Below, piece after piece: positions 55,301-63,887 of a stretch of DNA of 64,000 nucleotides; position 1 is the first letter of the stretch; every line of letters begins with the position of its first letter. This stretch comes from Shinisaurus crocodilurus. Lineage: Eukaryota > Chordata > Lepidosauria > Squamata > Shinisauridae. The notes beneath the pieces were generated by a model, which worked only from the letters and a program-made list of their open reading frames with translations, had not been told where the DNA came from and did not search any database. Position numbers and translations under genes: made by a program. Where the stretch lies: contig CM037876.1 in NCBI GenBank assembly GCA_021292165.1, forward strand, positions 286,414,521 through 286,478,520. The letters are read 5' to 3'.

Positions 55301-56139
55301 AACAGTTAGTTGCTTAACCCACAACTAACCTTATAGTGTCTGGGTTCTGATGTCATAAAGCAAACTGATTGGAGGTTGAATATGCAAAATGCCTACAGAA
55401 TGTGCCCAGCACATGCTGCAGCAGTCATGAATTAGCTAACCCAAGATTTGTTGTCATTACATGCGAATGGGCCCATAGTGTCTAGGTTCACACATCACAC
55501 AGCAACCTACGATTGGGCCAGTCAGAGGTTGATTATGCAAAGTGGAAGCAGCTCGTACACAGTCCAGCAAATTGTGGGTTAATTCATTCATTAAACCATG
55601 ATTTACCACTGTTGGGTGAGAACAGGGCCCATATCTGAGGGATTTTTCCTTAATTGTATTTCAGCATAAAAGCATACCCTCAAACACCAGAATAATATCT
55701 CAAACAGTAACATTTAAGGAAATACTGTAGATTATAATTAAAAGATGTAATCACACCATCACAAGAGTTTATCACATTGAAGCACAAATTTATTGGTTCA
55801 CTCTATATTTACTGCCAGGCAGGAGAAAAGGCACTTCTGCCATTTTCTGTCTGTGGTGCCATAAGATTGCTTGACCAGCCTTGAGTACCTTGATTTGTGA
55901 TGGTGCCATTTACTGCTCTGCCTCAGGCAGCAAAATGTTTTGTGCTGCCCTGTTCTTCAAGGTGCTGCAAGACTCCTTGTTATATTAAATTTCTTGTTGC
56001 TGTAAGTTTCATTATTCTCTTCCACTGACTTTATGTTTGCAAACAGGTTGTTAAGAGAGAGGACATTCAGCAGTTCTTTGAAGAATTTCAGTCTCGAAAG
56101 AGGAGGAGGACAGACCGGATGCAGTACTACTGTAGCTAG
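37167..56139 (+). CDS. UBR7: UBR7, UBR-box/PHD-finger E3 ubiquitin ligase (11 coding exons)
   Basis: Coding exons: 37167-37391, 40601-40734, 41416-41476, 44646-44741, 45783-45836, 46951-47056, 48253-48425, 49673-49801, 50459-50621, 52168-52229, 56047-56139. All have GT/AG boundaries and compatible phases, giving 431 residues (human has 425). The UBR box spans about 71-136, with C71, C86, C89, C100, C103, H108, H111, C124, C126 and C136. The PHD finger spans about 160-210 (C160, C162, C180, C183, H188, H191, C207, C210). An acidic, poorly conserved linker (227-283) precedes a conserved C-terminal half ending [13 protein letters not shown]. In the family UBR7 is a nuclear E3 that monoubiquitinates histone H2B (K120) and acts with histone chaperones. 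No break or missing key residue is seen, so the gene looks functional. It is divergent from GON7. Confidence 0.97.
37458..37789. mobile_element. hAT-type MITE with internal triplication in UBR7 intron 1
   Basis: The ends CAGCCTTCCCCACCC / GTTGGGGATTGCTG are those of the 135-bp family at 35686, but the interior is repeated three times with a period of about 94 bp (three GATGGGAATTGTA units). The flanks CTTCACAG and CTTTCCAG match at 6 of 8 positions. Confidence 0.8.
37850..38322 (+). mobile_element. CR1 LINE 3' end in UBR7 intron 1
   Basis: The sequence runs from GGAGGGCAACAAGGATGATA through the ORF2 end to TTGAGCAGGGGGTTGGACTC and closes with tandem ATTCTATG units, the diagnostic CR1 8-bp tail. 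Confidence 0.9.
38610..38760 (-). mobile_element. Sauria-type SINE 3' part in UBR7 intron 1
   Basis: The tail ATTATATTTATACCCTGCC and the body AACCTACCTCACAGG-type text are on the minus strand. The tRNA-like head is missing. Confidence 0.7.
38934..39067. repeat. Foldback MITE in UBR7 intron 1
   Basis: GGTTGAATCCAGATTTAGTC and GACTGGGTCTGGATCCAACC are inverted ends. The internal arms contain GACCCATTG and CCCCATTGA. Confidence 0.65.
40601..40734 (+). CDS. UBR7: UBR7 exon 2
   Basis: Encodes most of the UBR box (residues 76-119). The acceptor is TTTCCAG, the donor AAAG|GTAAAA, and the splice phase is 2. Confidence 0.95.
41416..41476 (+). CDS. UBR7: UBR7 exon 3
   Basis: Only 61 nt. Encodes the UBR-box end [20 protein letters not shown] (121-140). 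The donor is CCT|GTAAGT. Confidence 0.95.
41595..42643. mobile_element. Composite hAT element in UBR7 intron 3
   Basis: Its termini match the element at 20191-20538 (CAGTGCTTCTCAATTATTTT ... TTTGAGAAGCACTG). A perfect 8-bp duplication, ATATAACC, lies at 41587-41594 and 42644-42651. The interior is unrelated: another hAT left end (CAGTGATGGCAAACC at 41673) and a GC-rich palindromic block. Confidence 0.85.
42249..42420. repeat. Long perfect-type palindrome
   Basis: Arms of about 65 bp (GCGCTGGATCCCCGCGCTCT to AACCAGGGCAGCAACAGG) are mirrored by the inverse sequence after a TTAAACAG centre. A poly-G/poly-C pair lies in the arms. Confidence 0.8.
42664..43984. mobile_element. Mariner/pogo-type element expanded by a GC-rich inverted minisatellite
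   Basis: The ends TATATACTCAAATATAAG and CTTATAGTTGAGTATATA are inverted and flanked by TA (42662-42663 and 43985-43986). Conserved subterminal text (CCTCGACTTATAC, GGCCTCGACTTATG) occurs at both sides. The interior 42740-43860 is a C-rich array, then its G-rich inverse. Long open frames on both strands lack any domain. Confidence 0.75.
42740..43862. repeat. Higher-order C-rich/G-rich minisatellite
   Basis: GTACCTGCACCCGCCGCCGCC recurs at 42820, 43123 and 43378 (spacings 303 and 255 bp), with 20-21-bp sub-repeats of ACACCCCCACGCCACCCCCA near 43040-43110. From about 43560 the array is inverted to G-rich units (GGCGGCGGGTGCAGGTACGG). Confidence 0.9.
44646..44741 (+). CDS. UBR7: UBR7 exon 4
   Basis: Has 32 codons and opens the PHD finger ([15 protein letters not shown]). 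Confidence 0.95.
45216..45770 (-). mobile_element. LINE-like 3' region in UBR7 intron 4, degraded
   Basis: A TTTTAAATTTTAGAACATTA-type tail is followed by AACAATGTACAATACAAAT. Further on come texts such as 'AACTGGCAGCCAGTTTAAA' and 'AGCAGCAGCATTTTGCACTC', common in squamate LINE 3' regions. Confidence 0.45.
45783..45836 (+). CDS. UBR7: UBR7 exon 5
   Basis: Has 18 codons, [18 protein letters not shown], the PHD core. The donor is AGG|GTAAGC. Confidence 0.95.
46120..46590. mobile_element. DNA element nested in a retroposon tail, UBR7 intron 5
   Basis: GCACAATCC and GGATTGTGCC form the ends of a block of about 440 bp containing poly-G (46289-46298) and poly-C (46542-46556) tracts. The surrounding sequence (ATACCGCTTGATATTGTAAG and GTGGTTTACAGAAAAAATGC) reads as one retroposon tail interrupted by it. 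Confidence 0.5.
46951..47056 (+). CDS. UBR7: UBR7 exon 6
   Basis: Encodes the PHD C-terminal part ([17 protein letters not shown]) and ends in phase 1. Confidence 0.95.
47600..47830 (+). mobile_element. L2-like LINE 3' end in UBR7 intron 6
   Basis: 'GATGAAGACATTTCTATTCT', 'GTGGTTTTAAGTTGTGAACT' and 'GGGTGGGATATACATTTCTA', with an A-rich tail, match the usual end of squamate L2-like elements. Confidence 0.55.
48253..48425 (+). CDS. UBR7: UBR7 exon 7
   Basis: Encodes the acidic Glu/Ser-rich linker (226-283), the least conserved part of the protein. The donor is GTG|GTAAGC. Confidence 0.9.
49605..49668. repeat. 32-bp tandem duplication before UBR7 exon 8
   Basis: Two copies of a unit containing GAAAAAAAACCCGACCTTAT end 4 bp before the acceptor AG of exon 8. 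Confidence 0.85.
49673..49801 (+). CDS. UBR7: UBR7 exon 8
   Basis: Has 43 codons including the conserved [13 protein letters not shown]. The acceptor ATGCAG follows a 32-bp tandem duplication with a weak pyrimidine tract. Confidence 0.92.
50459..50621 (+). CDS. UBR7: UBR7 exon 9
   Basis: Encodes the conserved block with [16 protein letters not shown] and [18 protein letters not shown]. Confidence 0.95.
51557..51668. repeat. Foldback MITE in UBR7 intron 9
   Basis: GCAATCCTATGCACGTTTAG and CTAAACGTGCATAGGATTGC are perfectly inverted ends. Same family as 35548-35661. Confidence 0.8.
52168..52229 (+). CDS. UBR7: UBR7 exon 10
   Basis: Encodes [20 protein letters not shown]. The donor is ACA|GTAAGT. 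Confidence 0.95.
52380..52475 (+). repeat. Interspersed repeat fragment, UBR7 intron 10
   Basis: 'AAGAGTCTTGTTGCACCTTC', 'AACACGTTTTATTGTGACAT' and 'AAGCTTTTGTGGAC' form a common reptile repeat motif whose class I could not fix. Confidence 0.45.
52490..52705 (+). mobile_element. Sauria-type SINE in UBR7 intron 10
   Basis: It has an A box (GGCGTAGTGGTGAGAGTG), a B box (GGTTCAAGTCCCC), the body GGGCCAGTCACTGACTCTC and the tail GGCGGGGTATAAATATAATA. It is nearly full length. Confidence 0.85.
54160..54257. repeat. Foldback MITE interrupted by a pogo-like element
   Basis: CAGTGCAATCCTATGCATGT through GTGTGTA is the same MITE as at 18198-18303. Its last bases (TAGGATTGTAG) continue after the insertion, at 54513. 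Confidence 0.7.
54258..54510. mobile_element. Non-autonomous pogo/Tigger-like element
   Basis: The ends CAGTCACGCCTTGGATTGAG / ...CAATCCAAGGTATTACTG are flanked by TA (54256-54257 and 54511-54512). Same family as 4817-5221. Confidence 0.8.
54575..54663. repeat. Foldback MITE
   Basis: GTCTACTCAGAAGTAAGCCC with GTGTGTGTAGGATTGTTGCC is another copy of the family at 18198-18303. Confidence 0.7.
55075..55635. repeat. Cluster of foldback repeats in UBR7 intron 10
   Basis: TTTGCACATAATGGCGGCAA, TTCACACATCACACAGCAAC and several GTGGGTTAATT and CAACCCA motifs pair with one another. They resemble the families at 8035-8320 and 59680-59900. Exact element limits are unclear. Confidence 0.45.
56047..56139 (+). 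CDS. UBR7: UBR7 exon 11 (terminal coding exon)
   Basis: Encodes [20 protein letters not shown] and the C-terminus. The stop TAG is at 56137-56139. Confidence 0.95.
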   Translation, partial: VVKREDIQQFFEEFQSRKRRRTDRMQYYCS

Positions 56140-56995
56140 ACTGTCTTGAAAGTCTAAGAACAAGCTTTTTCTCTGCTAGCTTTTTATTCTTCCCTCCAAC
56201 CTTGTTCATCTTGGCTTCTGTCCTACAAGACAGTGTTTTTTTTTTTGCTTTGCAGCCTAAATATGTGCTCTAATTTTATGGCAGCTGTGCTGAAAAGTAA
56301 CAAGATCATGGATTCACAGAATGTCACTTATTTTGTATTGAAGAAGGGTGAGGTGTTAGTGTTTGAAGTATATACTTACAAGGGGTTCAACTGGCTGCCT
56401 AAGTGGCTATAAGTGATGAAGAATTCTTCACGTGGTTAAAAGAAAAAACTACGTAGTTCAGTGTTCAGGCTCAGGGTACCCCTTTCTCATAAAGATCTGT
56501 TTTTAGTACAAGAGTTCATACCAGCTAAGTGTAAGTGTATACCCTTATTAATTTTTGGTACAAAGCATGTTCTGTTGCCTATTGCTTGTTAAAGGCCACA
56601 GGATCAGAATGTAAATCTCTGAACCTGTTGAAGTACAACTTCTAGATAAAATTAGAAGTGAATGACTATTCCTTCAAGACAGGAGTGCATATTTCAGATA
56701 ATAGTTCCTTGATGGAAAAACCCATTGTACAGAATTTTTTTAGTGAAATTACTGCCAATGTGTTAATTTCCTGCCAACATATAATGTAAATAAATTACTC
56801 TTTGCTGGGTGGTACTATTAGGTTATAACTTTTTTTAGACTGCAAAGCATCTGGAAGCTTACAAAATGTAGCTGTTTTTTAGTTTGTAAATGTTTAAGAG
56901 TAATAGCCTACAAAGCTATTTACCAAACTGTAAAATATGAAGTTGTGACCTTTTGTAATCACTTTAGATAATAAACCTGAGCCAACAATACTGCT
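56140..56995 (+). terminator. UBR7: UBR7 3' UTR and polyA signal
   Basis: The 3' UTR is non-repetitive. The best polyA signal is AATAAA at 56970-56975, with cleavage expected shortly after. An earlier AATAAA near 56788 could be an alternative. Confidence 0.7.
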
Positions 56996-57683
56996 GATTG
57001 TTTAAAACCAACTTTCAAAAGCAGTTCACTTTTCTATTGCTTAACTTTTATCATCTTCCTAACAACCAAGCAAATAATTCTTCAATATTTATATTATTCA
57101 CAGCACTCAAAAATGTTGTCTTCTGACATTATTTGGCTTTAACATCACAATAAAACAGTTGGTTGCCACTAGTGATGTTGTTGAGTTTTGGAATGATGGG
57201 GGCCAGATCAGAAATTACCTAAATATTATAGTGAAAATCTGGGTTCTTCCTCAGCTCATGAATAATTTTGATTCCTTCAGAACTGCCCTGCCCCCAGACT
57301 GAGGAGGGGTACTGCTCAACCTCTGATTAGGTCTCAAAGCTGTACTAATAGAAGGTGCTAGTATAAAGATCCTGCAAACTATGCTTTGGTAACCCTTAGT
57401 AAGGATACAGGAGCTCTCAAAGTATGGTTTGATCAGCATTTTCACATTTGAGTTGTTCTAAGAACTCTCAGATGGATAACATCTGGGCCTGGTGATTTGT
57501 TTATTTTAAATTTATAAATAAGATATAGAAGATATATAGATCTTGTCACCAGTATTGGCCTCAGTTTCTTAAGACTCCTTTCCTGATAATATCAATTCTG
57601 ATACAAAGAATTTGTTCAGCTTCTCTGCAATCTCCTTTAGTACTCATTCAACTCAGTTGTCATCCAGCAGCTAGTGTGATGTA

Positions 57684-57904
57684 CAGGCAGTCCCCAGGTT
57701 ACGAACGAGATCTTTTTGTAAGTCTATCTTTAAGTCGAATGTGTACGTAAGTCGGAACAGAAAGCTGCACAGTGTTTTCAAAGTGTCGCAAAGTATAGTG
57801 CATGTGTTCATAAGTATGAACCATTGTATTTAACTCAGATTTTTACATATATGGTGGGTGGTCCGTTCTTAAGTATGAGTTGTTCGTAACCCAGGGACTG
57901 CCTG
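57684..57904. mobile_element. Non-autonomous pogo/Tigger-like element
   Basis: The ends CAGGCAGTCCCCAGGTTACG / ...CGTAACCCAGGGACTGCCTG are flanked by TA at 57682-57683 and 57905-57906. Confidence 0.85.
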
Positions 57905-57906
57905 TA

Positions 57907-59475
57907 TTTAAATTTTTTTAGTGTTGGTCTTAAATGTTGTAAGCAATATGCTCCTCAAAATCTTTTTGCGTCTGCTTGTATTTCCTTTGGGCAAGTTTGT
58001 GTTTTTTGTTTTTATTTGGGCAACACTTCAGTTCCTGGTAGGAAGCCTCCTTTTCTCTTAATAGCTTTTTTGACAGCACTGGTTAGCTGTGCTGGTGACC
58101 TCTGTTCTGGTGGGACCCTTCCTGAGCTGTAGTTTACATTCTAGCTGAACTATTTATTGTGGTTTAGAGTAACCCCCAAGTATTCTCGAGAGATGACCCT
58201 CTTGACTCTCCCTTTCAACTTCCTTTTTACCAATCCCATCATTTTAGAGAAGTTTCCTATTTTGAAGTCAAGTGTGACTGTTGGACTTCCTTGGCAATTT
58301 TCCATTTACATATAATTCAAATTGGATAGCACTGTTTCCAGGCAGTTCAGCAACAATCACATCTCACAGTAGTTTTGCCTCTTTGTCATGACCAGCACGT
58401 GTATTTATCAGTCTGTGTGAGGGTAATTGAAGTCACCAGTTACTACAACACTTTCTCCTTTTGATGCCTCTCTGATTTTTTGGGTGTGTGTGTGTTGCTA
58501 TTCCCCTCCACCCCAGCCAGCATGGTCAATGGTAAGGGATTATGAGAGTTGTAGTCCAAAAGGGTGCCAAGTTGCCTGTCTGTTCACTGTATGATTGTGG
58601 CCCATTTCCACTTCATCCCCATTTGAGCAATCAAAAACATTTTCATGTCCTAGGGCAGGAAAAGGGAACCTCTGATCTGGGGGCCAAATCCGATCCTGAA
58701 ATAGTCATACCCCCTTCCAACCCAACTATCAATCATTTGGTGGTTTCCTGGTTTTTGCAAATTCCTCCTCTGCCCATTGTGAAAGGTTGAAATACCACCC
58801 CTAAGGCATAGTTACTGGCAATAAGAACTTTTAAGTTAAAAATATTTATTTTTGGCCCCATCCCTTTTGCCTCCAGCTTCAGTCCTGCCCGCCACTGGAA
58901 TGAGGCCCCCAATTGCTTCTCCGAAATTGAATTTAGTCCTTGGGCTGAAAGAGGTTCTCCACACCTGTCATAGGGGGTGATTCAACTGAACTGGATGCTC
59001 CCTAGGTCCTATCCACTTTCCCAAGGTATCTGTTTAAAAGCTGCCCTGCCACCTTTTTGATATTAAATGCCAGTAGTTTGGCATTATTCTGGTTCAACTA
59101 TCGCTTACATATTTTGTATAGGCCTGGCTCGTCCCAAAATGTTCCCTAGTGCCTAACAAATCAAAATTCCTCCTTCCTACAACACTGTCCCATTAATGCA
59201 TTGAGACTCCTCAGCTTCACTTGTCCAGTAGGCCCTAGGTGTGGAACAGGTAGGATTTAAGTGAAAGCTACTTTAGAGGTCCTGGCTTTCAAGCTCCTAC
59301 CTAGCAACCTAAATTTGGTTTCCAGGAACTCACTAGTACATTTCCCCACAACATTGGTGTCAGTGTGCACTACAACTACTGACTCCACCCCAGCACTATC
59401 TACCATGCTATTTAGACAATGCATTATAGCTTTTGCACCAGGCAGGCAATTCACTGGCCTGGTTCTTACAGAATG
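57907..59475 (-). mobile_element. Old L3/CR1-type LINE remnant
   Basis: Minus-strand translation gives a charged linker between endonuclease and reverse transcriptase (57907-58480). Then, at 58980-59475, it gives the end of ORF1. A hAT element (58656-58967) and a MITE half (about 58500-58565) have inserted within it. Stops and frameshifts are frequent. Confidence 0.6.
58656..58967. mobile_element. Non-autonomous hAT-like element
   Basis: Collinear with 23520-23831. The ends are CAGGAAAAGGGAACCTC / GAGGTTCTCCACACCTG. The flanks TCCTAGGG (58648-58655) and TCATAGGG (58968-58975) are an 8-bp duplication with one mismatch. Confidence 0.75.
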
Positions 59476-59484
59476 CCAACCCAT
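59257..59484 (-). pseudogene. CR1/L3 ORF1 esterase-domain fragment
   Basis: The 75-codon frame contains VVVVHTDTNVVGKCTSEFLE and FRLLGRSLKARTSKVAF. These resemble the block V-x-H-x-(G/D)-T-N and the following helix of the SGNH/GDSL-like esterase in CR1/L3 ORF1 proteins. The rest of ORF1 is not open. It is a remnant without likely function. Confidence 0.55.
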
Positions 59485-59679
59485 GGTTTATTGCCCTACC
59501 CAGGGTTGGTTTGGCAGCTGTTGGGACAAACAATGGTTTCTCAATCCCTGGATTGTTTGTCTCGCTCCCTCCCTATATCCCAAATGCCTTTGTGGTACCA
59601 TAACACTGGCATGTAAAACAGCTGTTTGTTTTTTTACCATTCTTGCCCACCACCTCTGGAGCCTGCCAAAAGAACCCAA

Positions 59680-59900
59680 GATTCTGGATTCACACATAAT
59701 GCCAATCCATGGTTTAAACACCCCAAAAACAAACCATGGACTCTCTGGTTTGTTTGTCATGGTTTGTTAGTGCAGCTGGGTTCACACATCATGACAGCCC
59801 AGAATTCAACAACCAGTGGGTTAAATAAACCAAGTAGCATTATGTGCAAACAAGCTCATTGTGTGGTTTACACACCTGTCTATCGGCTCGTGTGGTTTAC
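59680..59900. repeat. Foldback element of the 'GGTTCACACATCAT' family
   Basis: GGATTCACACATAATGCCAA and GGGTTCACACATCATGACAG flank paired AACCATGG / CCATGGTTT motifs. Confidence 0.5.
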
Positions 59901-60050
59901 ACAGCTGCCTATTGAATCACCCAATACCATGAGCTCCAGAAGAATATCCTTGGCATGAGAAGGTGAGGGTCTTCCAAATAATGGGTCCCTTCTAAGGGAT
60001 CATTTTCCCTCTTGGAGTGAAGGCTTCATTCCCCAAGACCTCCATTTTCT

Positions 60051-61108
60051 TTTCTTTTTAAATAATTTTTATTTTATATTTTTAAATGAACACACATACA
60101 AAAATAAAATAAACCTACAAATCATAAACTCCAAAGTGCACCCGTCACCCCGGGGCCAAAAAATAATTCTATCCACATAATCCATTATTAATCTATATTC
60201 CAAAAATACATCATATCGTGACATGGCTTACTCCCATTTCCCTTTACTAAAACATAATCTAAAAATGGTCCCCATATATCCTTAAAATTATTTTTCTTTA
60301 ATTGACCCTTTTTACATTTAATACTACATGTTAATTTATCATTTAAAGCAATATCCCACACCTCTTTATACCAATCTATAATTAAATACTGATGTTGAAC
60401 TTTCCATTTCCTTGCTATCAGTAATCTCCCTGCCGTTAACAAACTTACAATTAATTCCTTTATCTCTTGAGAGCACAGAAGTTTCTCCGTTATTGATAAC
60501 AATGCTAATTTTGGACAGACCTCCAAATTAATGCCAATAATTTCTGAAATTTCGACAAAAAATTTATTCCAAAAATCCAATACACTTTTACAACTCTACC
60601 ACATATGAGCATAAGTACCAAGTTCCTGACAATCCCTCCCAACACAATGGAGCACAATTACTGTCTATTTTATTTAATCTTACTGGAGTCAGATACCATC
60701 TCCAAATAGTTTTAAAACAATTCTCTTTTATCTTTACTGACATATTTCTTAATATACGTCTGCCCCAAATATTTTTCCACCCCGCATTTGATATCTCAAA
60801 TTCCATTTCCCATATTTTAAGATTATCTTTTAATCTTTAAATAAGGTTATCAAATCAATGGATTGGATGGGAAAAATTGAGTCTAGACAACAAATAATAG
60901 AAATTGTTTGGGCCAGGTAGAATTTCGTGGTTAAATTTAATGCAATTAGATCAGTGGACTAAGAAATGGAAGAAGAGAAATGAGCATGAGAGGGAACTCA
61001 CTGGATTTGAAAAGAAAGTGTTGTCTAGAGAACTTATAGAAGGGAATGTTTCCTCCAGAGGGTTAACAAAGGAGATATATAAAATGTTTCAAAAAATTGA
61101 AGCACAAA
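60051..61108 (-). mobile_element. L1 insertion with 5' inversion (twin priming)
   Basis: 60051 to about 60845 is the L1 3' end on the minus strand. Its frames 60188-60580 and 60588-60806 match the copy at 427-2396, with the A tail appearing as a T-rich run at 60051-60085. About 60848-61108 is the adjoining upstream L1 segment on the plus strand (frame 60904-61128). A perfect 16-bp duplication (AAGACCTCCATTTTCT) lies at 60035-60050 and 61109-61124. Confidence 0.93.
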
Positions 61109-61433
61109 AAGACCTCCATTTTCTGTGACTGCAGAAGAGCTGTTACCTTGAGAATGAGAGGCCATTATCATGTCCCTGAAGGTCTCATCCATAAACCTCT
61201 CAGCTTCTCCAGGTCAGCAACCTTGGCTACAAGGGAATAAACTTGCCCAGCAGGCATGAAGTCATACATGATGTGACATGCAGTGCAATAAACTAGATAA
61301 CCACTACACCCCTGCTGAATTGGTTAATCTGAAAAACTAAATTACCTACTAGCAGAACGTGGAGAAGGGTTGACTGCTCTGCTCGACCTGTTCCTAATCT
61401 TACACAGATGCTTAACTCACTTTTTTACCTTGA

Positions 61434-61645
61434 TACTTTATTATATTTATACCAAGGAACCCAAGGTGGCTTATATAATCTTCCTCTCCATTTTATCCTC
61501 ACAACAACCCTGTGAGGTAGGTTAGACTGAGAGTCAGTGACTGGCCCAAAGTCACTCAGTGAGTTTCATGGCCAAATGGGGACTAGAACCCGGATCTCCC
61601 AAGTCCCAGTCCAACACTCACCACTATGCCACACTGGCTCTCAGC
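61434..61645 (-). mobile_element. Sauria-type SINE
   Basis: A TTTATTATATTTATACCAAG tail is followed by the body in inverse. The B box is seen as GGGACTAGAACCC, and the head ends at CACACTGGCTCTC. A short plus-oriented repeat of its body (61641-61682) follows. Confidence 0.8.
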
Positions 61646-61689
61646 CTAACCTACCTCACAGGGTTGTGAGGATAAAATGGGGTTCCTCT

Positions 61690-62130
61690 TTGTGCTCACA
61701 GAGCTGGGAAGTGTTATGTGGAGTTTAGTGTAACCTGAAATCTGTGTTGCACTTACCACAGTCTTAAGTCTGCGTAATACCTCCTGCACTCCGTCCTTAG
61801 ACTGTTAGAAACTGCAGACTTCAGGACTTTTCCATCATACCCAGCCTTTTCTCTTAATACGCCCCCCCCTCCTTTGAGGTTCATTACTTTGCAACATTTT
61901 AATTGTTCCTAATAATGTATTGCCCTACTGTGGCTTTTGAATTTTATTAACATGTTGGGATATTAAAAATTGCAAGAAATGAATATATTGAGAGAAGGTG
62001 TTTGGCAGTTGTAGATGATAATTAAGATGTGTTTTAGCTCTCGGAAAAAAGGTTTCTATAATTTAGCTTCACACAGAAGTAGAACATAGTTGTTCCTTGG
62101 TGTGATTAAATCAAAGAAACTTTACACATG
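61690..62130. other. Unassigned intergenic sequence
   Basis: A C-rich run at 61861-61869 is the only structure seen. No gene or named repeat is supported. Confidence 0.4.
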
Positions 62131-62134
62131 CATT

Positions 62135-63885
62135 TTTCTAGACAAGCCATTTATTTGAAATACCAACTATATGTAGGATAAAGTCAGTGTTAACATGCTT
62201 CTCAGCAACAGTAGAAAAATAGAACCAGTGAAAACCTTTTTACAACTGTAATGGTACTCAAAAGAGAAATGTATTGTTTTACAATGCATCACACAAGACT
62301 AGAATTCAATTCTAGAGGTACCTAAATAAAAATACTATATTTTCTTTAAAAACCAATATGTACAATTGAAGCGTAAACAAGTTTTACAAAGTACTGGTTA
62401 TGCAGGTTGTAGAAAAAACACTTGCATAGGACATGAAGTTGGTTTAAGAAAATTTCTGAGCCTTTAGCATTGAAGGCACTTGACTTTATACCAGTAACAG
62501 CACAAGAACGTTAACATCATGGACAATTAACACCTTCCAAAAATACATACAAGTATAGAAATACCAAATGTTTTTTCTTCAGCTTCCCCCAACATTCCAC
62601 ACATAACCCTCCACCATATAAACACACAGTCATTGGGAGTAGCTAGAATAATAGTGCCATCTGCAGCCCATTTCAAAATAAGTTACATAAGAGATGAAAA
62701 ACGTGTTTTTTTTAATATTCCATGCCTGAAACAAAATTATAAAGCAGGGAAGGGCCAATCTTTTCATTTTATCTCTTATTAAAGGCAGAAAAAAGATCAA
62801 AGAAGAATTAAAATATGAAACATACTAGATGTTTACCGACAGTTATTGTAACCTTATGGGACCAGGATAACTTAAGTAGCTCCAATAGTATTCTTTTAGA
62901 AGACTTATTTGTAAACACATTGACCAGGATCCAAAGTACTACGCATGGAGGCTTTCCAGATTCTCTGTCCTGACAGCATCCTTCTGCCTGCTCCCAATAT
63001 ATCCTGAAAAGCCCCCCTCACCAGACAAGGAGCAGCAGCCCTTTGCACCTCTAGTGGTAACACATCAGACACACACACTGTATATACATGGAAACACATT
63101 GTGCGCACACACCACTTTGGATCCCAGCCACAGGTTAGAACACATTTTTCCCTCGCAGGATGCATACCAAACCAGTTTTGGACAAGATTTTGTACTGTCG
63201 CAGCAAAATTAGCCAAGATTATAGTTTTCAGTTTCCATACTGCAACGTCTTTCATCGTATACCAATTGTTCCATAAGCAATTATTTCTCTTTCAAAGCCA
63301 CAGCTGTATGGTTTCTGAATACTTGGAATCTCCAACAATTTATTCAAAAGTGCTTTATGCAAACAAAGGATTATTTCTTTAAGCTGCTAAAACCATACTG
63401 TGCCTTGAACATACCAAACACACTGCATAGCTGTTGATTACTGCAGCATTGAACAGTTGGGACTTCCTAGTTGCTTCACAGGTCCTGCTTTTTGGAGGAC
63501 AAAAGGACTGAGTAATTGAAGTTCTGAGTAAATCATCTGTCCAGCAGAATGTAAATTAATTTCAATTATGGTACAAGTCATGTTTGATAAATTTGACCTT
63601 AGGCCAAATTAGCCCCTTGGCAAAATAGCTGCACTTCTTTGGGCCATGGATACAGAAGCTAGTCTGTAATTGGCCTCTTACTCATATGCTGTTTACACAT
63701 AGTGATATCAATACAGGACAAAATAAAGATGTCTTTTCTTATGGAAGCACAAGAGTAGTATGGAATGACAGCCTGTATGTAGAGTTAGTAAATGAGCTAC
63801 CTAGTGGTCCTGCCAAGGCGGCACTGATCTGATCAAACCCAACATACAGATGCTGGGGAAGAGGATCAAGTTTAACAAGCTAAGG
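62135..63885 (-). other. Probable 3' UTR of a minus-strand gene (BTBD7 by synteny)
   Basis: This 1.75-kb stretch is AT-rich, free of recognisable repeats and without coding frames, unlike its surroundings. A minus-strand AATAAA is at 62155-62150. In human, BTBD7 lies next to UBR7 in tail-to-tail orientation and has a long 3' UTR, so this is the expected position. No BTBD7 codons are within the window, so the name is inference from gene order only. Confidence 0.45.
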
Positions 63886-63887
63886 AC

